Position numbers and translations under genes: made by a program. DNA of 47,478 nucleotides from an uncultured Eubacterium sp. Lineage in GTDB: Bacteria > Bacillota > Clostridia > Lachnospirales > Lachnospiraceae. Shown here piece after piece: positions 8,788-17,412 of the stretch; within the stretch, counting starts at the first letter, position 1; the number at the start of each line of letters is the position of its first letter. The notes below the pieces were generated by a model. That model was given only the letters and a program-made list of their open reading frames with translations, was not told the origin of the DNA and made no database searches. Where the stretch lies: contig CATLIX010000023.1 of the NCBI GenBank assembly GCA_949959185.1, positions 1-47,478 on the forward strand, read 5' to 3'.

Positions 8788-10161
8788 ATGGACGATGGCG
8801 GGAGTCCGGTCATAGGACTGATAGTATTTTTTTTGTTGGTGGCGGTAAACGGAGGGCTGTACGGATTTCTGACGGCTCTGGAGGAAATTTCCGAGAGCCG
8901 GGTGTCAAAACGGGCGGAGGAAGGCAGTAAACAGGCGGCCTGGCTTTTGAAGGTGATGGATTCGCCTTATAAAATCAGACATACCATACAGGTGATGGTA
9001 ACATTTGTCAGCGGTGTGTTTGGGATTTATCAGATTCGCCTTCTGGGAAATATTCTGATTCACAGCTTTCTGGAGCAGGGAACGGGGACGGCGCTCAGGG
9101 TTCTTTGTTTCGGGCTGGCGGCAGTGACCGGGATTTTTCTTTTTGCAGTGCCGGGAATTATTGCACCTCAGAAAATTGCTGCCAGACGGCCGGAACGATG
9201 GCTGTTCGCCCTGGCGGGCGTCATCCATGGCATGACAAATATTCTGAAAATATATATGTATCCGGCCGAAAAGCTGTCCAATCTGGTGGTAAGGATTGCA
9301 GGCATAGACCCTGATGCCAGCTTTGATGACGTAACCGAAGAGGAAATTATTTCCATGGTAAAAGAAGGGCATGAGCAGGGAGTGCTGCAGGCCAGTGAAG
9401 CAGAGATGATTCACAATATTTTTGCCTTTGATGACAAGGAAGCCAAGGATATTATGACCCATCGCAAACATGTGGCTGCCATTGAGGGAAGGATGCAGCT
9501 TAAGGATGTGCTGGAATTTATTCTGGAAGGGAATAATTCCAGATTTCCGGTATACCGGGAGGATATTGATAATATTATTGGTATCATACATATGAAGGAT
9601 GTTATGATAGAAAGCCGGAAGGGAGAGCGCCTGGACTGGGCAGTGGAAGATATCCCAGGGCTGGTGCGGGAAGCGGTTTTTATTCCGGAGACAAGAAATA
9701 TCAACGATTTGTTCAAGGGTATGCAGTCCAGAAAAAATCACATGGTAATCGTGGTGGATGAATATGGACAGACAGCCGGAATTGTGGCCATGGAGGATAT
9801 TCTGGAAGAAATTGTAGGAAATATTTTTGATGAATATGACGAAGAGGAAACCATGATTATCAGCCAGCCGGACGGGAGCTTTCTGATGAATGGCATGGCT
9901 CCCTTTGACGAAGTATGCACTATTCTGGATTTGACGCTGGAAGAAGCGGATTATGAGACTCTGAACGGATTTCTGATTTCCCTGATTGGAAAAATACCGG
10001 GGGAACACGAACAGTTTGAACTGGACTGTCAGGGATGGCATTTTCATGTATGTTCCGTAAGGGACAAGATTATCCATACGGTGAAAGTGACAAAATGTCC
10101 GGAAGCGGAAGAAAACCAGTCAGCAGAATCTTGTCAGAATGACGGGAACGTGATAGAATAA
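8788..10161 (+). CDS. CNNM/CorC (hemolysin C-like) membrane protein with CBS pair
   Basis: This 457-residue protein has an N-terminal DUF21 membrane domain with about four hydrophobic segments (residues 7-30, 70-95, 100-125 and 140-160). A cytoplasmic CBS pair follows (about 205-335), recognisable by DIMTHRKHVAAIEG, FPVYREDIDNIIGIIHMKDVM and MVIVVDEYGQTAGIVAMEDILEEIVGNIFDEYD. The C-terminal CorC_HlyC domain contains FLMNGMAPFDEV. Relatives handle Mg or Co efflux or sense cellular Mg; the hemolysin name is historical. AAAAGGAG precedes the start and a promoter with a possible operator lies upstream. Confidence 0.88.
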   Translation: MDDGGSPVIGLIVFFLLVAVNGGLYGFLTALEEISESRVSKRAEEGSKQAAWLLKVMDSPYKIRHTIQVMVTFVSGVFGIYQIRLLGNILIHSFLEQGTGTALRVLCFGLAAVTGIFLFAVPGIIAPQKIAARRPERWLFALAGVIHGMTNILKIYMYPAEKLSNLVVRIAGIDPDASFDDVTEEEIISMVKEGHEQGVLQASEAEMIHNIFAFDDKEAKDIMTHRKHVAAIEGRMQLKDVLEFILEGNNSRFPVYREDIDNIIGIIHMKDVMIESRKGERLDWAVEDIPGLVREAVFIPETRNINDLFKGMQSRKNHMVIVVDEYGQTAGIVAMEDILEEIVGNIFDEYDEEETMIISQPDGSFLMNGMAPFDEVCTILDLTLEEADYETLNGFLISLIGKIPGEHEQFELDCQGWHFHVCSVRDKIIHTVKVTKCPEAEENQSAESCQNDGNVIE

Positions 10162-10242
10162 TAAAATATAAGGTGGAATGTGCAGTGACCACACACTGAC
10201 AGCAGGAAACAGCAGGAAAAAGAACAGAAAAGAGGAAACCAT

Positions 10243-10971
10243 ATGTCAGGACATTCTAAATTTGCCAATATCAAGCATAAAAAAGAGAAAAATGATGCGG
10301 CAAAAGGAAAGATTTTTACAATTATCGGAAGAGAACTTGCAGTTGCGGTGAAAGAAGGCGGGCCGGATCCGGCCAACAACAGCAGACTCCGGGATGTGAT
10401 TGCAAAAGCCAAGGCCAATAACATGCCCAATGATACCATCGACCGGGGCATTAAAAAGGCAGCCGGAGACGCCGGGTCTGTCAATTATGAATTTGTATCT
10501 TACGAAGGGTACGGCCCCAACGGGACGGCCATTATCGTGGACGCTCTGACAGATAATAAGAACCGTACTGCTGCCAATGTAAGAAGTGCATTTACCAAAG
10601 GATACGGAAATGTGGGAACACCTGGATGTGTCTCCTACATGTTTGATAAAAAAGGACAGATTATCATTGATAAGGAAGAATGTGATCTGGAGGCCGATGA
10701 CCTGATGATGACGGCGCTGGACGCGGGAGCAGAAGATTTTTCCGAGGAGGAAGACAGTTATGAGGTAATTACCGACCCGGATGCTTTCAGTGAAGTACGT
10801 CAGAAGCTGGAGGAAGCCGGAATTGCCATGGTCTCTGCGGAAGTGACCATGATACCCCAGACCTGGGTGGAACTGACAGATGAAACAGCCATTAAGAATC
10901 TGCAGAAAACACTGGATCTTCTGGATGAGGACGATGATGTGCAGGCGGTTTATCATAACTGGGATGAGTAA
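10243..10971 (+). CDS. YebC/PmpR family protein
   Basis: This 242-residue cytoplasmic protein opens with the diagnostic [18 protein letters not shown] and contains [32 protein letters not shown] and an acidic C-terminus, all characteristic of YebC/TACO1. Members are described as transcriptional regulators and, more recently, as translation factors easing proline-rich stretches. Length is normal. An AGAGGAAACC site precedes the ATG. The gene ends in a terminator hairpin that is also the first unit of a tandem repeat array. Confidence 0.92.
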   Translation: MSGHSKFANIKHKKEKNDAAKGKIFTIIGRELAVAVKEGGPDPANNSRLRDVIAKAKANNMPNDTIDRGIKKAAGDAGSVNYEFVSYEGYGPNGTAIIVDALTDNKNRTAANVRSAFTKGYGNVGTPGCVSYMFDKKGQIIIDKEECDLEADDLMMTALDAGAEDFSEEEDSYEVITDPDAFSEVRQKLEEAGIAMVSAEVTMIPQTWVELTDETAIKNLQKTLDLLDEDDDVQAVYHNWDE

Positions 10972-10998
10972 AAAATCACCGCTTGCGAGTGATTTTTT
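10970..10998 (+). terminator. Intrinsic terminator of yebC
   Basis: AAAAAATCAC (10970-10979) pairs with GTGATTTTTT (10989-10998) around a nine-base loop, giving a hairpin with a U run. The 3' arm is repeated twice further downstream without the 5' arm. Confidence 0.8.
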
Positions 10999-11162
10999 AC
11001 GAAGACCTGCTTACAGAAGCGCATTGCAGCTTCTGTAAGAGGGATGGAACAGCGCCTGCGAGTGATTTTTTACGAAGACCTGCTTACATAAGCCTGTTTG
11101 GGCTTATGTAAGAGGGATGAAAAGACAGGCCTGCGAGTGATTTTTCAGGAAGACCTGCTTAC
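10981..11162 (+). repeat. Three tandem 73-75 bp units with variable hairpins
   Basis: A 34-base core starting GCYTGCGAGTGATTTTT and ending GACCTGCTTAC is repeated at 10981-11014, 11054-11087 and 11129-11162. Units one and two each run into a perfect hairpin. The first is CTTACAGAAGC/GCTTCTGTAAG (11010-11020 with 11029-11039). The second is CTTACATAAGCC/GGCTTATGTAAG (11083-11094 with 11101-11112). Each is followed by AGGGATG. The stem bases differ between the units but remain complementary. No gene is encoded. Confidence 0.8.
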
Positions 11163-11184
11163 GGAGCGATTTTAAGAAATCTGC

Positions 11185-11213
11185 TGGACAGATTGCAATT
11201 AATCTATTATAAT
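11185..11213 (+). promoter_or_regulatory. Promoter of the chemotaxis receptor gene
   Basis: TGGACA (11185-11190), a 17-base spacer and a perfect TATAAT (11208-11213), about 120 bases before the start codon. Confidence 0.65.
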
Positions 11214-11330
11214 CTAGTGTATGGAATAAAACAACAAAACTATAGAATCATTAACAGTTCCTCCGCTTATGCAGCTTTACAGGAAGAAAAAGCAGCAGGC
11301 GGCTGTTAGATGAAGTATAGGGGGATAAAG

Positions 11331-13079
11331 ATGCGAAATTTAAAGATCGGCACAAAACTTTTAGTAACATTTATGATCATCATTGTTATGTTCTGCGCAA
11401 CAGTAGTGACTTCCGTTTCAGGATTGCAGGAGAATGCGGAGAAGTATTCTGAATTTTACAAAGTAGGATATCAGATTACAAATAAAGTCATGAGTATGCG
11501 CCGCGGGCTGCAGATTATTGTGAAAGACCTTTCTTTTGTTACCATCGAAGATGAACCTGAAAAGACACAGGCCCATCTGGATGATATGGAGAAGGAACTG
11601 AAGCTGTTGCAGGAAAATGCCAACTGGCTCTTTGAACATTTTACCGGCGATTCTGAACTGCTGGATACCTTTGCAGATCAGATTGCTGAGGCAGTGGAAT
11701 TACAGCAGTCTGTAATTGATACCTCCGAAGTAAATATGGATGCGGCCAGAACCATGCTTCTTGACGAATACCAGCCGTTGGTGGACGGTGCCGTAAATAC
11801 GCTGATAGAAATCAGTGCGGTTGCCGAAGAGAATGCGGAAAAAGATTATGAAGAAACCACAGAAATGCAGAAAACTCTGGTTAATCTGCAGCTTGGACTG
11901 GCAGCAGGAGCATTGGTGATTACGCTGATTCTCTCCCTCTATCTGACAAGGGGAATTACCAAACCTCTGCGGGAGGTGGAAAAAGCGGCAGAACAGATTG
12001 TGGAAGGCCATTTTGATGTCGAGGTTACATATAAGTCCAGAGACGAACTGGGCAGCCTTGCAAAGACCTTTAAGAATATGACGAATATTCTGGATGATGT
12101 CATTTCAGATGCTTCCAGACTTTTAAGCGAGATGGCAAACGGTAATTTTGATGTGCGTACACAGGCAGAAGAACGTTATGTTGGAAATTTCCAGAGTCTG
12201 CTGTTATCCATACGTAAATTAAACCGTGATTTAAGTTCTACACTGGGACAGATTAACCGCAGTGCGGATCAGGTGGCTTCCGGTTCTGACCAGGTATCCA
12301 TCGGTGCGCAGGCCCTTTCTCAGGGTGCTACGGAGCAGGCGGCTGCAGTGGAAGAACTTGCAACTACCATTGCAGGTATTTCCCATCAGGTAAAAGATAC
12401 TGCAGATAATGCTTTGCTGGCAAGAGACCAGTCCAGTGCTGCCGGCGACGAAGTAGAAGTATGCAATAACCAGATGCAGGATATGATGAATGCCATGGAA
12501 GAAATTACCCGTACTTCCAACGAAATCGGTAAGATTATCAAAACCATTGAAGATATTGCTTTCCAGACCAACATACTGGCTCTCAATGCTGCTGTGGAGG
12601 CATCCCGTGCCGGAATTGCAGGAAAAGGCTTTGCCGTTGTGGCAGATGAAGTTCGTAATCTGGCCAGCAAGAGTTCCGCAGCTTCCAAAGATACCGCAGA
12701 GCTGATTGAAAGTTCCATTAAGGCTGTGGCCCGCGGTACGGAAATTGCAGATTCTACCGCCCAGTCTCTGGTAAAAGTAGTGGAAGAAGTCCGTACGGCT
12801 TCCACCAAGGTAGACCAGATTGCAGATGCGGCAGAAGACCAGGCAAGCGCAATCGAGCAGGTAACACTGGGCGTAGATCAGATTTCCAGCGTGGTTCAGA
12901 CCAACTCTGCAACTGCGGAAGAGAGTGCGGCAGCCAGCCAGGAACTTTCCAACCAGGCAGAGATGCTCAAAGAACTGGTGGCAAAATTCATTTTGCGTGC
13001 AGAATATGCCATGGGATCTTCCAATACGGACGGATACGGCAGCGGGACGTCATCCATCAGTCATATAGATTTGGATTAA
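11331..13079 (+). CDS. Methyl-accepting chemotaxis protein
   Basis: This 582-residue membrane receptor signals to CheA. A first membrane segment (about 8-31) is followed by an extracytoplasmic four-helix-type sensor region (about 32-185), a second membrane segment (about 190-212), a HAMP domain starting [18 protein letters not shown] and a second HAMP-like stretch. The signalling tip reads [20 protein letters not shown] with [15 protein letters not shown], the universal MCP hairpin. The start at 11331 follows AGGGGG at normal spacing; an upstream ATG at 11310 has no such site. No che genes are near, so its ligand cannot be inferred from context. Confidence 0.93.
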   Translation: MRNLKIGTKLLVTFMIIIVMFCATVVTSVSGLQENAEKYSEFYKVGYQITNKVMSMRRGLQIIVKDLSFVTIEDEPEKTQAHLDDMEKELKLLQENANWLFEHFTGDSELLDTFADQIAEAVELQQSVIDTSEVNMDAARTMLLDEYQPLVDGAVNTLIEISAVAEENAEKDYEETTEMQKTLVNLQLGLAAGALVITLILSLYLTRGITKPLREVEKAAEQIVEGHFDVEVTYKSRDELGSLAKTFKNMTNILDDVISDASRLLSEMANGNFDVRTQAEERYVGNFQSLLLSIRKLNRDLSSTLGQINRSADQVASGSDQVSIGAQALSQGATEQAAAVEELATTIAGISHQVKDTADNALLARDQSSAAGDEVEVCNNQMQDMMNAMEEITRTSNEIGKIIKTIEDIAFQTNILALNAAVEASRAGIAGKGFAVVADEVRNLASKSSAASKDTAELIESSIKAVARGTEIADSTAQSLVKVVEEVRTASTKVDQIADAAEDQASAIEQVTLGVDQISSVVQTNSATAEESAAASQELSNQAEMLKELVAKFILRAEYAMGSSNTDGYGSGTSSISHIDLD

Positions 13080-13086
13080 AACAGAA

Positions 13087-13126
13087 AAGGGGCTGTTGCA
13101 CCTGGCGGTGTGGCAGCTTCTTTTTT
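13087..13126 (+). terminator. Terminator of the chemotaxis receptor gene
   Basis: A GC-rich stem (AGGGGCTGTTGCACC with GGTGTGGCAGCTTCT, containing G-U pairs) around TGGC is followed by TTTTTT. Confidence 0.7.
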
Positions 13127-13128
13127 GT

Positions 13129-13178
13129 CTTACAGGAAATACTGTGCCACGATAACGTGTGAAAGTATTTCCTGTAAG
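13129..13178. repeat. 15-bp intergenic hairpin
   Basis: CTTACAGGAAATACT (13129-13143) is perfectly complementary to AGTATTTCCTGTAAG (13164-13178), with a 20-base loop. Its CTTAC/GTAAG ends match the hairpins in the repeat array after yebC, and GGGATG follows nearby (13195-13200). It may belong to the same element family. Confidence 0.6.
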
Positions 13179-13255
13179 ATAAAGCCCTCCGGGCGGGATG
13201 CGCAGCTCGCGGAGAGGAAATTTACAGGAAAAAAGAAGGAAAGTATGGCATATAT

Positions 13256-13284
13256 TTGACATATGTGCTAAAATTGTATAAAAG
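13256..13284 (+). promoter_or_regulatory. Probable promoter of metY
   Basis: A perfect TTGACA (13256-13261) is followed by TATAAA after 15 bases or TAAAAG after 17. No S-box or T-box features were found in the leader. Confidence 0.45.
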
Positions 13285-13347
13285 AAATTTCTGGCAGCCA
13301 TCTGCATTTTCAAAAGATGACTGTACATATGCAGGAGGAAGCGGTAC

Positions 13348-14634
13348 ATGAGTAATTACCAGACAGAGACAAAATGCATTCAGTCCGGCTGGCATCCGAA
13401 GCGGGGTGAGCCCAGGGTGCTTCCCATTTATCAGAGTACGACCTTTAAGTACGATACCAGCGACCAGATGGGCAGATTGTTTGATTTGGAGGACAGCGGG
13501 TATTTTTATACCAGATTGCAGAATCCTACCAACGATGCGGTTGCAGAGAAAATCTGCGAGCTGGAGGGCGGTGTGGCAGCCATGCTTACGTCTTCCGGAC
13601 AGGCTGCAAATTATTATGCAGTATTTAATATCTGCGAAGCAGGGGACCATATGGTATGTTCTTCCACAGTATATGGGGGAACTTTTAACCTGTTCGGTGC
13701 AACCCTGAAGAAGCAGGGCATAGAATGTACTTTTATTGACCCGGATGCCGGGGAGGAAGAACTGGCACAGGCATTCCGGCCCAACACAAAGTTACTGTTT
13801 GCAGAGACCATTGCAAATCCTGCACTGGTGATTCTGGATATTGAGAAATTTGCAAAAGCAGCCCATGAACACGGAGTTCCCCTGATTGTGGACAATACCT
13901 TTGCAACTCCCATTAATTGCCGGCCTTTTGAGTGGGGTGCGGATATTGTCACCCATTCCACCACCAAATATATGGACGGCCATGCCATGTGTGTGGGAGG
14001 ATGTATTGTGGACAGCGGGAATTTTGACTGGAATCAGTACAAAGATAAATTTCCGGGGCTGACTCAGCCGGACCCTACCTATCATGGAATTGTGTATACT
14101 GAGAAATTCGGCAAAGGGGCCTATATAACCAAGGCAACTGCCCAGATTATGCGGGATCTTGGCTCCATCCAGTCTCCTCAGAATGCGTTTCTGCTGAATG
14201 TGGGACTGGAGACACTTCATCTGCGGATGCCCAGACACTGTGAAAATGCCGCAAAAGTGGCAGAATTTTTAAACAGCCATGAGAAGGTGGCCTGGGTCAA
14301 CTTTGCCGGACTGAAAGATAACAAATATTATAATCTGGCTCAGAAATATATGCCGAATGGTACCTGCGGCGTGATTTCCTTTGGCTTAAAGGGCGGAAGG
14401 AAAGTATCCGTGGAATTTATGGATAAGCTGAACATGATTGCCATTGTCACCCATGTGGCGGACGCCAGAACCTGTGTGCTCCATCCGGCCAGCCATACTC
14501 ACAGGCAGATGACGGATGAACAGCTTGTGGAAGCCGGAGTTGCGCCGGATTTGATTCGTCTGTCTGTCGGAATTGAGAATGCCCAGGATATCATTGCGGA
14601 TCTGGCACAGGCGCTGGAAGCCATATCCTGTTAA
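13348..14634 (+). CDS. metY: O-acetylhomoserine sulfhydrylase (aminocarboxypropyltransferase)
   Basis: This 428-residue PLP enzyme of the Cys/Met metabolism family makes homocysteine from O-acetylhomoserine and sulfide. It opens with TKCIQSGWHPKRGEPRVLPIYQSTTFKYD. The PLP lysine lies in HSTTKYMDGH (K207), with SSGQAANYYAV before it and a C-terminal HPASHTHRQMTDEQ. The length (about 430) and the long insertion fit MetY rather than the shorter cystathionine gamma-synthase or lyase. An AGGAGG site precedes the ATG by nine bases. It stands alone between a promoter and glgA, with no other methionine gene nearby. Confidence 0.92.
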   Translation: MSNYQTETKCIQSGWHPKRGEPRVLPIYQSTTFKYDTSDQMGRLFDLEDSGYFYTRLQNPTNDAVAEKICELEGGVAAMLTSSGQAANYYAVFNICEAGDHMVCSSTVYGGTFNLFGATLKKQGIECTFIDPDAGEEELAQAFRPNTKLLFAETIANPALVILDIEKFAKAAHEHGVPLIVDNTFATPINCRPFEWGADIVTHSTTKYMDGHAMCVGGCIVDSGNFDWNQYKDKFPGLTQPDPTYHGIVYTEKFGKGAYITKATAQIMRDLGSIQSPQNAFLLNVGLETLHLRMPRHCENAAKVAEFLNSHEKVAWVNFAGLKDNKYYNLAQKYMPNGTCGVISFGLKGGRKVSVEFMDKLNMIAIVTHVADARTCVLHPASHTHRQMTDEQLVEAGVAPDLIRLSVGIENAQDIIADLAQALEAISC

Positions 14635-14685
14635 GCGGGAAATCTTTGAAAAATACAGAAAATAACTGATTTTGGAGGAGTAGCT

Positions 14686-16140
14686 ATGAGAAAAATTCTG
14701 TTTGCAGCATCTGAGTGCGTACCATTTATCAAAACAGGAGGACTGGCCGACGTTTGCGGTGCGCTTCCGAAGGAATTTGACAAAAACGACTGGGATATCA
14801 GAGTGGTAATCCCAAATTATACCTGTATACCGGAAAAGTGGCGGAATCAGTTTGAGTATGTGACGCACTTTTATATGAGCTGCGGAAGCTATATACAGAA
14901 CAAGTACGTGGGTGTCCTTCAGTACAAGCTGGATGGAATTACCTATTATTTTATTGATAATCAGGAGTATTTTGACTGCTTTTTGCCTTACGGTGATATC
15001 CGTTTTGATGTGGAGAAATTTGTGTTCTTTGACAAAGCGGTACTTTCCATGCTTCCGCTGATTAATTTCCAGCCTCAGATTATTCACTGTCATGACTGGG
15101 AGACAGGATTCATTCCGGTTTATCTGAGAACCGAATTCCAGGGAGATATGTTCTTCTGGGGCATGAAATCCATTATGACCATTCACAACCTGAAATTCCA
15201 GGGAATATGGGATACCAAAACCATGAAAGGCCTGACGGGATTCCCCACTGATTTATTTGTGCCTGATAAGCTGGAATTCAAAAAAGACGCCAATATGTTA
15301 AAGGGCGGCCTGGTATATGCAGATTATATCACTACGGTAAGCGATACCTATGCACAGGAGATACAGACCAATTATTACGGAGAAGGCCTGAACGGCCTGC
15401 TTTCCGCAAGGCATATGGATATGCAGGGCATTGTCAATGGTATTGATTACAATGTATACAATCCGGCAACGGATGAAAAGCTCTATGTAAATTATGATGC
15501 GGAAAGCCACCGGAAGAAGAAAGCTCTGAACAAGGAGCGGCTGCAGCAGGATCTGGGCCTTGCAGTGGATAAGAAACGTTATATGATAGGGCTCATTTCC
15601 CGTCTTACGGACCAGAAGGGGCTGGATTTGATTAACTATGTGATTGAGCGTATTATTGACGATTACACCCAGCTTGTAGTAATCGGTACGGGGGATGCCC
15701 AGTATGAAAATATGTTCCGTCATTTTGCATGGAAGTATCCGGATAAGATTTCGGCCAATATCTGCTATTCGGATGATCTGGCTCACAAACTGTACGGTGC
15801 GGCAGATGCTTTCCTGATGCCTTCCAGATTTGAGCCCTGCGGATTGACTCAGATGATTTCTTTCCGCTACGGAACGATTCCGATTGTACGTGAGACCGGC
15901 GGCCTGAAAGATACGGTACAGCCTTACAATGAGTATGATAATGTGGGAGACGGATTCTCCTTTACCAATTATAACGGAGAGGAAATGTTGAACATTATCA
16001 ATTATTCCAAACATATTTTCTTTGATAAGAAACGTCAGTGGAATCAGATGATAGACCGGGCCATGGCAAATGATTATTCCTGGAATGCTTCCAAATTCCG
16101 TTATGAAGGGCTGTACAAATACCTGATGGGTGAATGTTAG
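14686..16140 (+). CDS. glgA: Glycogen synthase (ADP-glucose type)
   Basis: This 484-residue GT5 glycosyltransferase elongates alpha-1,4-glucan from ADP-glucose. It opens with MRKILFAASECVPFIKTGGLADV style sequence (KTGGLADV at 16-23, the sugar-nucleotide site). It then has HCHDWETGFIPVYL, MTIHNLKFQG, and a GT-B C-terminal domain with ISRLTDQKGLDL, FLMPSRFEPCGLTQM and ETGGLKDTV. The catalytic glutamate is in FEPCGLTQ. Length is normal. TTGGAGGAG precedes the start. Other glycogen genes (glgB, glgC, glgP) are not adjacent. Confidence 0.95.
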   Translation: MRKILFAASECVPFIKTGGLADVCGALPKEFDKNDWDIRVVIPNYTCIPEKWRNQFEYVTHFYMSCGSYIQNKYVGVLQYKLDGITYYFIDNQEYFDCFLPYGDIRFDVEKFVFFDKAVLSMLPLINFQPQIIHCHDWETGFIPVYLRTEFQGDMFFWGMKSIMTIHNLKFQGIWDTKTMKGLTGFPTDLFVPDKLEFKKDANMLKGGLVYADYITTVSDTYAQEIQTNYYGEGLNGLLSARHMDMQGIVNGIDYNVYNPATDEKLYVNYDAESHRKKKALNKERLQQDLGLAVDKKRYMIGLISRLTDQKGLDLINYVIERIIDDYTQLVVIGTGDAQYENMFRHFAWKYPDKISANICYSDDLAHKLYGAADAFLMPSRFEPCGLTQMISFRYGTIPIVRETGGLKDTVQPYNEYDNVGDGFSFTNYNGEEMLNIINYSKHIFFDKKRQWNQMIDRAMANDYSWNASKFRYEGLYKYLMGEC

Positions 16141-16156
16141 AATTTCATGAAGAATC

Positions 16157-16180
16157 CCTGCCGCCGAAAGGCAGGCAGTT
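16157..16180 (+). terminator. Weak hairpin after glgA
   Basis: CCTGCC (16157-16162) pairs with GGCAGG (16170-16175) and is followed by only a short T run. This is a modest terminator candidate. Confidence 0.35.
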
Positions 16181-16253
16181 TCCTGTATAAATTTTCAGCC
16201 GGATTCCCATACTAATGCAGAATGAGAAAATTATGCCATCTGCATACAGGAAA
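16179..16253 (+). promoter_or_regulatory. Structured leader of the tepA-like gene
   Basis: TTTCCTGTAT (16179-16188) pairs with ATACAGGAAA (16244-16253). An inner pair is ATGCAGA (16215-16221) with TCTGCAT (16239-16245). The outer 3' arm overlaps the ribosome-binding region just before the start at 16264, so the structure could hinder translation. Confidence 0.4.
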
Positions 16254-16263
16254 GGGAATTTGA

Positions 16264-16971
16264 ATGGAAGAGAATTTAAAACAACAGGAAAAAGAAAAAA
16301 ATGAAAATGAAGAAATCAAAGATATGGGGCAGCTTACCCTGGAGCAGGGAGAATCCAGACACAGAATTCATCTGCTTTCTGTAATCGGGGAAATTGAGGG
16401 CCATGAAACTCTTTCGCCTAATGCCAAAACCACCAAATACGAACACGTCCTGCCGAAACTGGCCTCCATCGAGGATGACGACAGGGTGGACGGAGTGCTG
16501 GTTATTATCAATACCGTAGGCGGAGATGTGGAATCAGGACTTGCCATTGCGGAGATGATTGCTTCTCTGAGCAAACCCACGGTTTCGCTGGTATTGGGCG
16601 GCAGCCATTCCATCGGGGTTCCGCTGGCTGTTTCCACCGACTATTCCTATATTGTTCCCACGGGAACTATGGTGATTCATCCGGTGCGTCTGAACGGGCT
16701 TGTAATCGGGGCGCCTCAGACCTATGACTATTTTCAGCAGATGCAGGACAGAATTACGGGGTTTGTGGCCAGCCACTGTTTTGCCACGCAGGAACAGCTG
16801 GAAAACATGATGATGAATACCAGTATGCTTACCAAAGACCTGGGAACCATACTGGTGGGCAGCCAGGCGGTGGCGGAAGGTATTATCAACGAAGTTGGCG
16901 GCATTGACGAGGCCATGAAAAGGCTGCATCAGATGATTGATGAAAAGAAAGAAAACAGTGAATCTGCGTAG
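16264..16971 (+). CDS. ClpP-like serine protease, TepA/YmfB family
   Basis: This 235-residue protein has the ClpP/crotonase fold and resembles the translocation-enhancing protein TepA. After a charged N-terminus (1-30), the core reads VDGVLVIINTVGGDVESGLAIAEMI. The nucleophile elbow GGSHSIGVPLA (112-122) puts the catalytic serine at 116, and the histidine is in MVIHPVR (H139). Typical ClpP has GMAASMGA and IHQP at these places, so this is a divergent, probably stand-alone paralogue. AAAGGGAATTTG precedes the ATG, within a region that can fold. A small gene follows after 36 bases. Confidence 0.85.
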   Translation: MEENLKQQEKEKNENEEIKDMGQLTLEQGESRHRIHLLSVIGEIEGHETLSPNAKTTKYEHVLPKLASIEDDDRVDGVLVIINTVGGDVESGLAIAEMIASLSKPTVSLVLGGSHSIGVPLAVSTDYSYIVPTGTMVIHPVRLNGLVIGAPQTYDYFQQMQDRITGFVASHCFATQEQLENMMMNTSMLTKDLGTILVGSQAVAEGIINEVGGIDEAMKRLHQMIDEKKENSESA

Positions 16972-17007
16972 TGAAGCGCAGCAGAGAGTAAAGGACAGGT
17001 GACGCAT

Positions 17008-17304
17008 ATGAAGAAATATAAAAGAGCTTCTCTGGAAGTAGAGGCAGTGGAGTATGAACTGGGAAAAGGAATGGAGGACGGCTTTATGCCCTGGACTTCT
17101 GTTGTGACCATAGGATGGATTTCAACGGAAAAGCTGATTAAAATCACCCGTGAAGACGGTGTGGTGGTGTGTCCTTTTGTCCAGAACCGGAGAGGCCTTA
17201 TTTTCCTGAGAGAGGGAGATTATATTATACAGGAAAAGGATATGGAGCGTCATGTGTGTGGAAAGGATAAGTTTTTTAAACGGTTCCTTCCGGCGGAAGA
17301 ATAG
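17008..17304 (+). CDS. Small protein of unknown function
   Basis: This 98-residue soluble protein starts MKKYKRASLEVEAVEYELG after AGGACAGGTGACGC. An upstream GTG at 16999 is in frame but lies within the ribosome-binding site. The later LREGDYIIQEKDMERHV resembles the PGDYI-type motif in small phage-derived proteins, but the similarity is too weak to name a family. It follows the tepA-like gene by 36 bases, the same position YlzJ has in Bacillus; the sequence gives no proof of relation. A terminator-like hairpin follows before addB. Confidence 0.65.
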   Translation: MKKYKRASLEVEAVEYELGKGMEDGFMPWTSVVTIGWISTEKLIKITREDGVVVCPFVQNRRGLIFLREGDYIIQEKDMERHVCGKDKFFKRFLPAEE

Positions 17305-17330
17305 TATTACAGATATTTGTTTTGTACAAT

Positions 17331-17384
17331 TCCGGGCAAATGGAGCGGTTTCGTCAGATTCGGCTGTTTGCCCGGATTTTGTTG
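17331..17384 (+). terminator. Intrinsic terminator before addB
   Basis: TCCGGGCAAA (17331-17340) and TTTGCCCGGA (17367-17376) pair perfectly, followed by TTTTGTT. It separates the tepA-like operon from addB, or attenuates into it. Confidence 0.65.
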
Positions 17385-17412
17385 CCAGTCCATTGGAAAA
17401 AGGAGTACATTT

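Noticed and set aside
10970-11170. CRISPR array
   Set aside because: Only three units with 73-75 bp period, and the intervening sequences are self-complementary rather than spacer-like. No cas gene is present.
13080-13347. S-box or T-box leader upstream of metY
   Set aside because: Only simple hairpins and a terminator of the preceding gene are seen; none of the conserved S-box or T-box sequences is present.
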